Source: Siphonodentalium dalli
Lineage: Eukaryota; Mollusca; Scaphopoda; Gadilida; Siphonodentaliidae
Assembly (NCBI GenBank): GCA_032622095.1
Contig: CP136066.1
Span: forward strand, 65,790,278-65,854,277
Reading direction: 5' to 3'
DNA length: 64,000 bases
Part shown: piece by piece, positions 1 through 11,227 of the stretch
Position numbering within the stretch: position 1 is the first letter of the stretch
How the letters are laid out: the number at the start of each line of letters is the position of its first letter
Program-made: the position numbers and the translations under genes
The notes under the pieces: generated by a model
Database searches by the model: none
The model's input: the letters and a program-made list of their open reading frames with translations, nothing else
Told to the model about the DNA's origin: nothing

Positions 1-1601
1 GTTTCCCGAAATGTCAATTTTTCAGATAAAAAAAAAAAATTGGACCCATGGTTCATATAGCCAACAGCATACGCTAAAACGTTAGCACTGAGGCCTATGG
101 AAAACATTTACATCAGTGTAACCACAACACATTAAGCCTCGCGTGAGTCACAACTTCGCAGTTTATCTGTTCACCGGTCGTTCGACTTATACACAATTGT
201 CGACCGCTCCCGCTGATATAGCAGGAGGTGTTTTCTGGCCGATAACATTTATTTTGTTTACAACAAAGTTTGAAGTTTGCAGTGATATGGTATAAACATC
301 CGTATTGTGTTCCATTTATACAGAATGAGCGGTGCGTTCTTCACGTGCAACATCACTGGAGCTCGGGATCCGTTATTGGTTTCAATCGCAGAATGATTAT
401 ACACAGAACCAACGTCTCATCTGCCTCTACACGAATCAACCACCAAGGCCGATAACTGTGAATACAGCGACATCCACACATTGATATCGACCATTGGGGT
501 CAACATAATATTGGGCGCAGGAAGTTCATCTTCCTCAACATTAGTCTTAACACGAGAGTTCGCCACACACAGCACACGTACATCTCATAAGCCATTGTTG
601 GCGTGTATCCATGCAACGTACAGGTCTTCACTTCAGGAAATATGATAATGTCAAAATCTAACCAGGAGCACCGGGAAATAATAAGTGACATTGCTTTTGT
701 CAGAATAGCGCGCTCAACGACTATTTGTATAGATATATAGGCGAGACAGTTAATTCCTTAACGTCGTGGATATGGACGAGCAAATCGTTCCAAAGAATAA
801 CAAGGATTGGGCTGGAGTTATACAACAAATTGTCACACGCTTCTAGTTATCGATACTCTAACTAGAGTAGGATAGGATAATTTTATTTACAATATACACA
901 CATGGAAAGTACAATTACAAATAAATATAATATTGATAGTCTATACATGTATATTGCTAGTAAATTATCGGATATTATCTTTGCAGAAAATGTAGTCCGA
1001 GACAACCTGTATAGAGAAAACTATATATTCCCGCACATAATTCGATCGAAGAGTATCATAAGACCACAGTAAGTAGATCTGATGGGGATACACCAAATAT
1101 TCTGGTTCAGGGAAAAGACGAGTGCCGAGCATTGTATTAAATCGACATATGTTCTAGTCCATCACCACAGTAAACAAAGCCCCCGTTCGCTGGACTCGCC
1201 TCTAGAGCCACACAAAGGACAATCATTCAAAGTTTCAGTAGCAGATGGAACATGTTATGTGATAAAAACAAAAAAGTATTGTATATAAACTGTTTCATAT
1301 CCATTATGTATTGTCTATAAACTGTTAAAACTATAAAAGTAACAATGGGATGACATAATTTGAAACATTTCCAAATTACGTTTCCGGAAAGTATAATACT
1401 GTTTGTTGGGCTGCGTATTCGTGTACAGTCCAAAATTAATATTTCATTTTACCATAATAATTTTAACTCACTAAAGCACACATCTAGTGGTAATGGCGGA
1501 TTGACAAATGAACACATAATATATACTAACGTTGAAGTGATGCCGTACTTAGCTGGTCTATTTACATGTTTTCTAAACACAAGTGTGTGCCTATTCCGGC
1601 G
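1..1601. other. No gene recognised
   Basis: Mixed AT-rich sequence. Short open frames on both strands show no recognisable motif, and no strong repeat structure was seen. Confidence 0.5.
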
Positions 1602-1733
1602 AATCAAGGGTTAATAGTCAATCTACACAAAGCAGGGAACAACAATGCTAGAAAGTTGGACAATTACAGAGGGATAACTCTATTGCACACAGTCTACAAA
1701 CTTTGGGAAATGACTGTGGCCTTCAGTCTTTAA
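1602..1733 (+). pseudogene. Reverse transcriptase fragment of a non-LTR retrotransposon
   Basis: One frame reads through about 43 codons to a TAA and contains GLIVNLHKAGN, then KLDNYRGITLLHTVYKLWE. The pattern I-x-x-LHK-x-G followed by NYRGITLL and a VYKLWE-like segment is the N-terminal palm region of LINE reverse transcriptases. No catalytic YADD region follows, so this is a short broken relic. It differs from the two larger LINE copies in this window, which have SYRGITLLSC, so it is probably from another family. Confidence 0.7.
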
Positions 1734-1815
1734 TCGGATAATGAGGAGATGAGTCCTCTGGTAGATAAATTTAATAAATATGAATAAACTAAACGGCAAG
1801 GCAGTATCGTGATTG

Positions 1816-1972
1816 GACTGAGAAACAATATGGATAACAGAAATAGAGGATCTACAACGAGTCTCCAGTCTATAGCGGAATTTACAAACGTGTTGACTGA
1901 GAAACTCTCTGGATAAAAGAAATAGAGGTTCTACAACGAGTCCCCATTCTATAGCGGAATTTACAAAACGAG
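1816..1972. repeat. Two tandem copies of a roughly 79-bp unit
   Basis: The segment containing GACTGAGAAAC and CTACAACGAGTC, then CTATAGCGGAATTTACAAA, is repeated once with a few substitutions. Confidence 0.75.
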
Positions 1973-2290
1973 TCCAGTAAATTAGTTCTGGATAGAGCCT
2001 TTGGTCATCTGCGATCAAATGCAAATATCCAGTTATATTCCCCTCGTCAAGTGACCCATGTGTGCACATTTTCCTACATACCACCTAAGTCTACACAAAA
2101 TCTAAACTTCGTTGTGAATATTTACATATCGATTCGGAACGCAATAATAGGCGACAAATTAACGCAAATTTATTCGCCATCGAGAGTCACTGTATTTAAT
2201 TAATATATACGAATGACGGTGTGTGCTGTAAATTTGGATTAATATTCGTAAAACATAACTACTTTGGAACATATACAAACAGTCGAAAAA

Positions 2291-2395
2291 TATGTACCAC
2301 ACTACATGTATATAGCAACTTTCAGTATGTACCAGACTACATGTATATAGAAACTATCATATGTACCACACTACATGTATATAGCAACTATCAGA
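2291..2395. repeat. Three tandem copies of a 34-35-bp unit
   Basis: Units begin at 2291, 2326 and 2360 with TATGTACCACACTACATGTA (the second has CAGAC in place of CACAC), then ATAGCAACT or similar. Divergence between units is low. Confidence 0.85.
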
Positions 2396-2399
2396 CGAA

Positions 2400-3403
2400 C
2401 AATAGACCAAGTTTCGATAGTCACGTTATAGTCTTGAAATCAGACGGAGCGATACACACATTGGTTCCCATTCATGTTTGTCCTGGTTGGAGAACCAACC
2501 GAAGTGACCAACATACATGTAAATGTTTTGGTTGTTTACGTAGATCCAAAATGTAGCATAACCAAGAAACGAAATAAAGAAGCACCTTAAGTACACAACA
2601 GACATTCGGCGACTTCATCGATTGATTTGGGCAGATTAACATTAGATCTGTCGATACAAAGTTTTGTACAAAGGTTGTTTTTTTTTTATTAAAAAAATGG
2701 TTTTGAACTTTGTCCCACATATGAAACCAATTTTGGTTTTGATCAAAACCAGATGGTATTGAGTACGGCCTGGGTATGCAGTGTGGTGCCGGGGAGAGTC
2801 ACTTAGGAATTAACATTCCTAAACTGTTCTCATCAGTTTTAGTACTGCCTGGATATGCATTGTCATGTCGGAGAGAGTCACTTAAATAAACATGTTTGTC
2901 ATCAATTTCCTCCGAACTAATAATAACAGACTTCCTCGAATATGTCATGTGTGTATTCATGTAATGGTGTATATATGGGGAATATAATGGAGTGGCTTAA
3001 CGCAAATTATTGTCGTCAAAGTAATTCCGTTGTAGTCAGAGATCGACTGTCAGGGTGGAGGGGGCCGGGCAATATGTTTTTTCTTTTCTTCATGAAATTA
3101 TGTTTGTATATAGACGGGCATATCTTTGGTTTAAAAAATATTTAATTCTACCCTCAAAGAACATATATAATATATTTGTTTACAAAAGTTTATTTATGAC
3201 ATGATTTAGAATAGACGAGGGTGAAGAGGATTTAACAACAAGCGAGTCATCGCTTATGTTGAGTTATCTTTGATATCATGAAACAAATTATATTGTGCCG
3301 GAGAGGGGCACAAACTTGACAAAGATGTTTTTATCACAAATGTTCTCCATTCGTATATGTAGGCACTCGCATTAAACAACAAACATACATTTGTCGGTTT
3401 ATA
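2400..3403. other. No gene recognised; one short duplicated motif
   Basis: A stretch at about 2765-2807 (GCCTGGGTATGCAG, then GGGGAGAGTCACTTA) recurs in diverged form at about 2844-2886. Otherwise this is AT-rich sequence without a supported feature. Confidence 0.45.
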
Positions 3404-3436
3404 GATGGACGTGTCGTGGCCCACGACACGTCCATC
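3404..3436. repeat. Perfect 16-bp-arm palindrome
   Basis: GATGGACGTGTCGTGG at 3404-3419 is followed, after one base, by its exact reverse complement at 3421-3436. A related GATGGACGTACGTG appears near 8015, so this may be the folded end of a small dispersed repeat. Confidence 0.85.
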
Positions 3437-3644
3437 GTGGGGTGTGCATTTGTGCTGACGTAAACATATTAGCTAATTTTCATTTTTTCTGGCGTTCATA
3501 CAACTTTATAACATAAGGTGATGAGTATAGTTACATTCAAGCAATAGGCCTACGCATTTTAGTGTTACCCGTTATTTCGTTCCGGTGAATATTCGGGCGC
3601 CGGCGAGTCTTTTTTAACTTTTATATCGACCACATGCTCTTATA

Positions 3645-4305
3645 TTACGAACCGTGTTCAATAGTTCGATCGTAAGTCATCTCTAATGTTCTTTCAGACA
3701 GGTTGTTAGTGAAGATATTATCAATTAAAGTAGCAGAGTGTTCAGTTAACCTGGTTGGTTTCGTAATGCTAGGTGTGGACCTGAGAGTGAATACGTTATC
3801 GAGGAATGTACGCGTTTTTTCATGATTGTCGAAATTCAAAAGATCTATATTGAAGTCACCTATAAGATATGCTTTACAGTTTGTTTGATTTAGTTTACCC
3901 ATAATGCCATCAATCTCTTTCATAAATTTGTCAATATCTGCCCTCGGAGCAGTGTTTGTTCTATATATGCTGCCAATTATGCATCGATTTGGTTTGCCTG
4001 GATTAAGTTCAACAAAAATCGTTTCTATCACATGTGGAATGAATACAGATATATCAGGTATTGCACAATATGAAAGATATTCCCGAATAAAGAGCCCGAC
4101 TCCACCTCTACCTTTCATCGGTCTCTGGTCTCGTTTTGTATTCGATATTCTGATATCCGGATAGGGAGAATTCTGCTGCGTTATTTATTTTAAAAACTTC
4201 GCTTAGTGCAATTATATCAAAGACATTTTCTTTTTCTTATGTTTCAACCAAAAATTGAGTTAATGAATCCCAATTTGCATTTAAGCTCCGACAATTTAGT
4301 CCCAT
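3645..4305 (-). pseudogene. APE-type endonuclease domain of a LINE (5' part of ORF2), decayed
   Basis: Reading down the minus strand from 4305 there is MGLNCRSLNANWDSL, the usual opening of a LINE apurinic-like endonuclease, then a region with stops and a frame change that still shows FDIIALSEVF. From 4118 a clean frame gives RGGVGLFIREYLSY, ETIFVELNPGKPNR, IIGSIYRTNT, YLIGDFNIDLLN and SATLIDNIFTNN. The S-x-Y/GDFN/DNI pattern carries the catalytic Asp and Asn of the fold. The reading stops at 3645, before the terminal SDH-type motif and any reverse transcriptase. The sequence resembles CR1/L2-type elements and differs from the two larger LINEs here. It is non-functional. Confidence 0.85.
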
Positions 4306-5739
4306 TATTAAGAATTTGCTTGATTCTTTTCTTATTTCTGTTCTTAATTGTTCAGGCGAGAAATATTTACAGTTTTGGTTTACCAGGGCAAAATCCAAAT
4401 GGGGAGTATCTTGATCATCAAATTATTGATCGAGTTTGGCGCTCAAATTATATTGTGACAGTTCCTGAATCTCGTCCAAGTTGAATTCAGCTATTGTCGA
4501 CATAAGTGGATGTAACGTATCTTCAATTATAATTGACCGCGCATTTATATATACATGTTGTAATAAAGATATTCATATGATCACTGGAATTGTTATATTT
4601 ATGAAATTTCATGGTTGAATCTGAAATAGTGTTTATATATTGCGATTTTCGTCGTGCTTCTATGTCAGAATGTGACTCCGTCGACAACTATTGTTATAAA
4701 GGCTGAATTGTTTTGTGTTACATTCAACAGACTGCATAATACATTACAAAATATAATAATGGAAAACGTTAGCATAACACCTTATTTTAACGTGATTTAT
4801 AAACACATTAAAGCTCACACCTCTCTGTCACTGATCTCTTGACATTATAATTTAATCGGTCTACTTTGCATTGTAAGCTAGTCTATAGGAAAATAAAATA
4901 AAATAGTGTTGCATACCCTGCTGTTATGCATATAATGTATGGACTAGGTCACTATATCGCGACAGGCATATAATGTGTGACACACATCAAACCGTGATTT
5001 TGAACGACACTGTCGTGTCTCGTGGGCCGATGAAGTTTCAACTGCGTGCGGGTTATACACGGAAGGGTGCTTCCATTTCAACAGGGAATGTAATAAATCT
5101 GTTTGTAATTAGATGCACGTTTGGTTACGACTAGGTGTTACTCTTAACTGCATATCGCATGGTAATGCAATATTATTTATGGAACTGATCTTTTCAACAT
5201 ATTTTATACATATTTACCACTATTCCAATATACGCTGATATAGTTAACATTGCAAACCACCCCTATTTCTGAATTTCCAACGAGCCGCGTTAGTGACCCC
5301 ACAATCTGGTCAGGATTCTTCTGATTATGGGACGAACAGATTACTGAGGTATAAGAAAGTAGATATATCATTTTGAAACGTTTCGTGATATTTTGATTTT
5401 TTGCAGCCTATATACATGGTCTTAAACAACTAGGTTTGTCTTGTTTTTATATATTATATTTTTATGTATCAAATACTGTTATACCCATTATTTGTCCATT
5501 AAGAGTGGGTCAAGCCTCCTAATAGAGAGGTTTCGCAAGGTTTACCAGTAGCTTTTCATAACCGTAGAAATTATTTGGGGGGGGGGGGGTGTCAGTTAAA
5601 ATGTGTTTACTTATATATGTGGGTGGCTGCAATGTCAACAGTTATAGACGAAAGAGTGATGAATAATTTTCCCGAAGTTCCTCGTAGTATTTGATAGGTT
5701 TCTAATCGTACGTGAGGTTTTCAGTAAAACAAACCTGGG
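4306..5739. other. No gene recognised
   Basis: AT-rich sequence with the upstream edge of the LINE fragment, one copy of the 143-bp repeat (4892-5034) and a run of 13 G at about 5577-5589. Nothing else is supported. Confidence 0.45.
4892..5034. repeat. 143-bp dispersed repeat, copy 1
   Basis: Nearly identical to 5978-6120, with one difference noticed (AGTGTTG against AGAGTTG). The copy starts with A-rich AATAAAATAAAATAG and ends TCGTGGGCCGATGAA. Confidence 0.9.
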
Positions 5740-7555
5740 TGACAACATATGAGATATTTGGGTCCCTTTTAAAGATGCATTTTTAACAAATAGACAACAT
5801 ATGGACTAATTTGGGTAGTTTTAGGAATGCTATTTTCCACAAATAGAGATTACATGGAATAATTTGGGTCCTTTTGATAATGCTATTATTCACAAATAGA
5901 CAGCATATGCAATAATTTGTGTCGTTTTGAGATTTTAGCTTCTTTTTTTGTTGTTGTCAAAAATAGGAAAGATATGCAATAAAATAAAATAGAGTTGCAT
6001 ACCCTGCTGTTATGCATATAATGTATGGACTAGGTCACTATATCGCGACAGGCATATAATGTGTGACACACATCAAACCGTGATTTTGAACGACACTGTC
6101 GTGTCTCGTGGGCCGATGAACATTGAAATAAGCTTGTTACTTTTTCACAATTAGATAACATTGAAATAAGCTTGTTACTTTTGAAGCATGATATTTTTCA
6201 CAAATAGACTAATTTGGGTACTTTTGAAACGTGTTTTTTTCCCTCACAAATAGACATATGAAATGATTGCGGTCCTTTTGAGACATGATATGTTTCACAA
6301 TTAAATAATATATGAAATCATTTGGGTCCTTTTAAGACATGCTATTTTTCACAAAAGGACAACATATGATATTGTTTGGGTCCTTGTGGGACTTGCTATT
6401 TTTCAGACAACATATGAAATAATTTGTGAAATAATTTGGTTCTCTTTGGGACATGCTATTTGTCACAAATTGACAACTTACTTTGGGTCCCTTTAAGAGA
6501 TGTTATCGTTCACAATAGACAACATATTTAATAATTTTGGACCTTTTGGGACATGCTATTTTTCACAGATATACCACATATGAAATAATTTTCTTCCTTT
6601 TGTGACATATGTTTCACAATTAGACAATGTTTGAAATATTTTGGGTCCTTTTTAGGACATGTTAATTTTCACAAATAAATAACATACTATGTTTCAGACA
6701 AGATATGAAATAATTTGGGTCCTTTGTGGACATACTATCTTGCTCAGATTAACATCATGTGACATATTTTTGGTCCCATAGAGATATGTGACTTTCACAA
6801 ATAGACAATATATGGAATACTTTGGGTCCTTTTGAGATATGCTATTTTCACAGATAGATAACATATGGATTAATTTAGGTTCTTTTGGGACTTGCTATTT
6901 CTCACGAATAAACAACATATGAAATAATTTGTGTCTTTGTGTGACATGCTATTTTTCAGACAACATGAAATAATTTGAGTCCTTTTTAGGCTTGCTATTT
7001 TTCATAAATTGACAATCTATACAATAATTTGGGTCCTTTTGTAGCATACTATTTTTCACAATTGGACAACATATGAAATAATTTGGGTCCTTTTGAAACA
7101 TACTTTTTTCACAGGTAGACATATGAAATGGTCCTTTTGAGACATATGTTTCATAGTTAGACATTATTTAAAACAATTTAGGTATTTTTAAGACAAGCTA
7201 CTTTTGACAAAAGACAACATATGTAATAATTTGGGTCCTTGTGGAACATGCTATTTTTCAGACAACATATGAAATAATTTGGTTCCGTTTGGGACATGCT
7301 ATTTGTCATGAATTGAAACCATATGACATACTTTGGGTCCCTTTGATGATGTTATCTTTCACAATATATAACATGTGTAATAATTTGGGTCCTTTTGAGA
7401 CATGTTATTTTTCACAAATGTACAACATATGAAATAATTTGGGTCCTTTTGAAACTTGCTATTTTTCACAAAAAAGATAACATATGAGATATTTTGGGTC
7501 CTTTTGAGACTTGCTATTTTTCACAAATAGACAACATATGAAATTATTTGGGTCC
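5740..7555. repeat. Degenerate minisatellite, unit about 45-60 bp, 1.8 kb
   Basis: Dozens of diverged units built on CATGCTATTTTTCACAAA, TAGACAACATATGAAA and TAATTTGGGTCCTTTTG. Unit length varies because parts are dropped. Short open frames across it (such as repeated KDPNYF on the minus strand) are translations of the repeat and not genes. Confidence 0.9.
5978..6120. repeat. 143-bp dispersed repeat, copy 2, inside the minisatellite
   Basis: Same orientation as the copy at 4892-5034 and offset by exactly 1086 bases. It interrupts the minisatellite that runs on both sides of it, so it looks like an insertion or a duplication into the array. Confidence 0.9.
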
Positions 7556-9590
7556 AATTGCATTTAAGTTCATCTCTTACCCGTATGCAATATGTTATGG
7601 CGCTCACGTATTCATTAAGCGTTATAGCCACACTGTCATAAACCGCCTTTAGCTGGAGTATTCTTGCCTCTAAGATTATTGAGATATAACGTCATGGAAA
7701 CATAGCAATTGTGTGGGCTGCGTGACGTGACATTAAATTTCAAGGAAACCCGCGAAAACAAATTACATTTATTGTTTCAATGTTTTATGTTATTTCCTTC
7801 ATAAAAATAGTTCTATGAGAAAGAACCCCTCTCAATACAATAGAATGTAGAATTAAACTTCAAAATAACAAAAACCTTCGGAATAGTGAACCTTCGGAAT
7901 AGCGAACCTTCGGAATAGAGACATGTCGCCGTCCATACGTACTGACGTGATCATATATCCCAAGTTGGCCGGAAATACAGGCACTCCCATGAAACATACA
8001 TTTATCATTTTATAGATGGACGTACGTGTTTTGAGTTGTCCATACGTACTGACGTAATCATATTATGTATAATTTTTTGTGAAGCTAAGACAACGCCACC
8101 TTTTTAACCGGAACTCCCCGTCGAAGATGGCCGCCAAAATGGCAACTGGAAGTGGAAAATGTTACGTTTTTACTGATATCATTAAGATCGGTTTCTGCTG
8201 TTTGGAACTGGTTGAGCATTGTGACTTTATTTTGTAATTAGCATGTTAATTGACCATTGGAGCAATGCAATATGCCCACCCGACGCGAGTTCTCCGTTGG
8301 ACAGGTTGCATTTATAGTAGAGCGGTCCAATTTTGGAGGCGTACCTACAGTATACCGACGTACGTGCTCCTGATTAAACTCGCTGCTTCATTAGCCCGTT
8401 GGATTTTGGGCAAAAAATAGGTTAGTGGTACACTACTTACAATATACGTATTTACGTTATGTAGCGTTGTCACGAATAAACCGTTCGCTCTAAAAATATA
8501 GAAAATCAGTCGTCAAAATGTTTATTCTCGATGTTTGAATTTTGTCAAATTGTTCCCTTTGCGATTTTCAGTGGAATTTTCCAGAACTCAACCCATCCCG
8601 ACGCGCACTCTCCGTTGGTCAGAATGCTTTTAGAGTAGAGCGGAAAAACTTTAGAGGCCTACCTACAGTATACGGACGTACCTGTTACGGCATTGCCTTG
8701 CTCTTTCATTAGCAGGACAAATATGTGAATTTTTGTACCCAGCCTTTCATTGGTAACGGTTGGGACAAAAAACCTTTAAGCGGTACAATCCGATCCGAAT
8801 CACTCTTCCCATTCGGAATATGCGATAAAAATTTAAAACCGCTGGAAACAAAAAATAAAATAAAACGTCCGTTCATACATCCTAGTGCATGGTGTATGCC
8901 TATCTATGGTTCATACACCCTAGTGTATGGTGTATGCCTATCTATGGTCGGTAACTCCGCAGGGAAAGCGCGGACACAAGTTTTGATGACCATGCCCAGT
9001 ATGGTATATCGAGGCATATGGTCCAAATTTGGATGCCCTGCTCCTCATAATTTCCGAAAAAGTAAAATGACATTTTATTTACTTAGATAAAGGGATACAA
9101 CTGTTCGGGAAAAACGCGGACAATACCCGTTATATGGCAATTAGTTAGAACTCATTGGCCCCAACATACGTACCAATTTTTAGTTTGATTCTCATACTTT
9201 CAGATATTATGGCGTTGAGAAAGTGTCCAGTATAATAATAATAATGAAAAATAATCGTAAAAGGGCGTTATTTCCAATTAAACGGAACACTGCCGCAATA
9301 GCAAAACAATATACACCATGGAAGTATAATAATCGTAAAAGGGCGATATCTCCGGTTACCTCTAATATCAGTAGACCTTGGATGCCTACATTCGCTGGAG
9401 ATTTCGCGTTCCTACTGCTATTAGTTTCTGAGTATTTCCAGGTAAACGGCACAACAGAAAAAATATATACTTCCTATGTCACACCATGGAAGTATAATTA
9501 CCAATTATTATTTAGAAATAACAACATGCCAACAATGATTAACAATTATTGATTTTGAGCAGTTAGATACACACATAATAGATATATAAT
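7556..9590. other. Downstream flank of the GCNT-type gene; small repeats only
   Basis: Contains a duplicated segment of about 85 bp (8281-8375 and 8592-8680, sharing TCTCCGTTGG, AGTAGAGCGG and CCTACAGTATAC) and a 34-bp tandem pair near 8880-8948 (GTGTATGCCTATCTATGG). No coding sequence is recognised. It should include the 3' UTR of the minus-strand gene. Confidence 0.45.
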
Positions 9591-9973
9591 TTATATATAC
9601 AATAACACAAACATAGCAAGCAAAAATAAAATAAAAACTCCGCACATCACCATATAATGCATTTTAAGCTCAAATTTATTTTTTACGAAGTCCAAGTTTC
9701 TGTAGTAAGAATCATTGAAGAACAAAGTCCCACTGTAATAATCTCTACTCCGATTGAAATTCCATTCTTCCAGACAATCGTATGAATAGTGCTGGAAGTC
9801 GTAATACAGTTTATTCACAAACAGCTTTTTCGACGTGTATAGTTTGGGCAAATCAGTGATACCATTGACGCATATATCGCGAACTTGTTTCCCCCCACAA
9901 CTAGGTTCCCATAGTTTATATCTAGCTACAAAAGGCTTCAGAGAATAATCGTCTTTCGTTGTATCCGAAGAAC
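9591..9973 (-). CDS. GCNT-type glycosyltransferase, exon 3 (C-terminal, with stop)
   Basis: Last coding exon of the family 14 glycosyltransferase. A pyrimidine-rich tract ending TTTCAG lies just upstream on the minus strand, and the exon opens with two bases that complete a Gly codon started in exon 2 (phase 1). It encodes about 126 residues. The stretch FVARYKLW, then VRDICVNGITDLPKLY, then LFVNKLYYDFQHYSYDCLEEW is the normal C-terminal block of core-2 beta-1,6-N-acetylglucosaminyltransferases: a conserved Cys, a G-x-x-DLP turn, the LF-NK motif and DC-EEW. After this block the frame continues through a charged linker into about 20 hydrophobic residues (YMVMCGVFILFLLAMFVLLY) and stops at once. 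This tail is not usual for the family, whose members are anchored only at the N terminus. No AATAAA was found immediately downstream; the nearest seen is around 9072 on the minus strand. The family call is strong. The gene link to exons 1 and 2 is inferred from strand, order and phase. Confidence 0.85.
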
Positions 9974-10922
9974 CTGAAATGAGAAGGATACTTCAGATCA
10001 ATCCATCGGCGAGGGACGTGGCTAGAGGGTCTCCGTTTGGGGAGGGGGTCTACACCTTGAATTATTCCGTGATCCAGACCAATGCATTTGCACCGTGTTC
10101 CCCCTTGGGTTCAAACGTTCTAGTTGTAACTACATGGTAGCTCAAGCTTTCAAACTGTTGGAGATTTCCAACCTCTCACACCCCTAAAGTTGGAATATTT
10201 ATTTCTAACTGATAGCCTTTTCGGACCAGACAAAAAGTAGAAACATATGCTATTGTGGTCTAAATACAACTAATATCACGATGTCTGGTTCGTATATCGC
10301 ACAATGAGAACAATTTCAACACATGTGTGGGTGTAAAATTCCCAACTAATGCCAGTCATGAACTTTCCAACTGTTGAATATCTTGTCCAAAGTTGGGAGA
10401 GACTCCCCCTGTCGACACGTCCCTGCCACCACCATGTGTTGATTTGGGTACGTTCACACAGCTGTCAATATGTCATGCAATTATCCACATGTATTTGGCT
10501 ATCTGTTACACAGTTTTTGGGGGATACATTACAACATATATATCGTCACCCATTATCAGAGCTATGGACTGCAACACGTGCATGGGATGTTGCAAGATTG
10601 ATTCTTGACATATATTTGGAGGCTAATTATGGACACACTGGTAAATATGACTTGCTTGTTTTGTATAGAGTTCGATACATAAAGCTATATAGCTATGCTG
10701 TGCCAGAAAACGCAAAACTGCTTATAACATGCATCTGTATCACAGCTAACTATAGGTACAGGCGAGAAATAATAAGTGTAGTTCCACCCTACTGGAATTT
10801 ATCCGTACATATAATTCAATTATCTCACAAGAATGAAACATACAGGACTTTTGAAATCCAATGTCAATAGCACCGATACATGTACATCTTTTTTTAAATT
10901 ATCATGTCGTGATGAATTTTAT
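9974..10922. other. Intronic sequence without a recognised feature
   Basis: Contains several CCAAC/GTTGG-type short inverted motifs (for example around 10155-10200 and 10340-10405) like those seen near 45400 and 48610. The open frames here show no family motif. Confidence 0.4.
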
Positions 10923-11227
10923 ATGCACGTTGCCGTTCATATACAGACGGAGTGTGCAGCTGCTGCCGTCGGTACGACGGCAGAACCTGCTGCGGAACGT
11001 AGAGCCACTAGCTCAACCGGAGATGACGCTGCATTGGGAAATGTTGACGCTGTGCATCGGCACCGGGAACGGCTCGCCGCACTGGCTGCAATGGGTCAGG
11101 CCAGACAATATACAAGGAAAGCAGTCGCGGCAGACCAAGACGAGGAGGTGGAGACGCTATATGCCCGTTATGAGGCGCGGCTCGGTGCCGCGATGACAAA
11201 GACACTGGGGCAGGCAGCGCTCCAGTG
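10923..11227 (+). pseudogene. Unrecognised GC-rich coding region, 5' part, cut by a hAT insertion
   Basis: A clean frame from the ATG at 10923 encodes about 100 residues rich in Ala, Arg and Glu, including AAALGNVDAVH-like and RHRERLAALAAMGQARQY segments, then EEVETLYARYEARLGAAMTK. It ends exactly at the 8-bp duplication of a transposon. Base composition is far more GC-rich than the flanks and codon use differs, suggesting transferred or mobile DNA. The continuation lies at 12854. I do not recognise the family with certainty. The YARYEARLGAAMTKTLG segment looks to me like a protein of a large DNA virus or Polinton-type element, but that is an impression from memory. It lies antisense in intron 2 of the GCNT-type gene. 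Confidence 0.5.
11220..11227. repeat. Target-site duplication of the hAT element (left)
   Basis: CTCCAGTG, identical to 12846-12853. Confidence 0.9.

Noticed and set aside
1680-2084. Minus-strand 134-codon frame
   Set aside because: It lies across a plus-strand LINE relic and a 79-bp tandem repeat and shows no recognisable domain.
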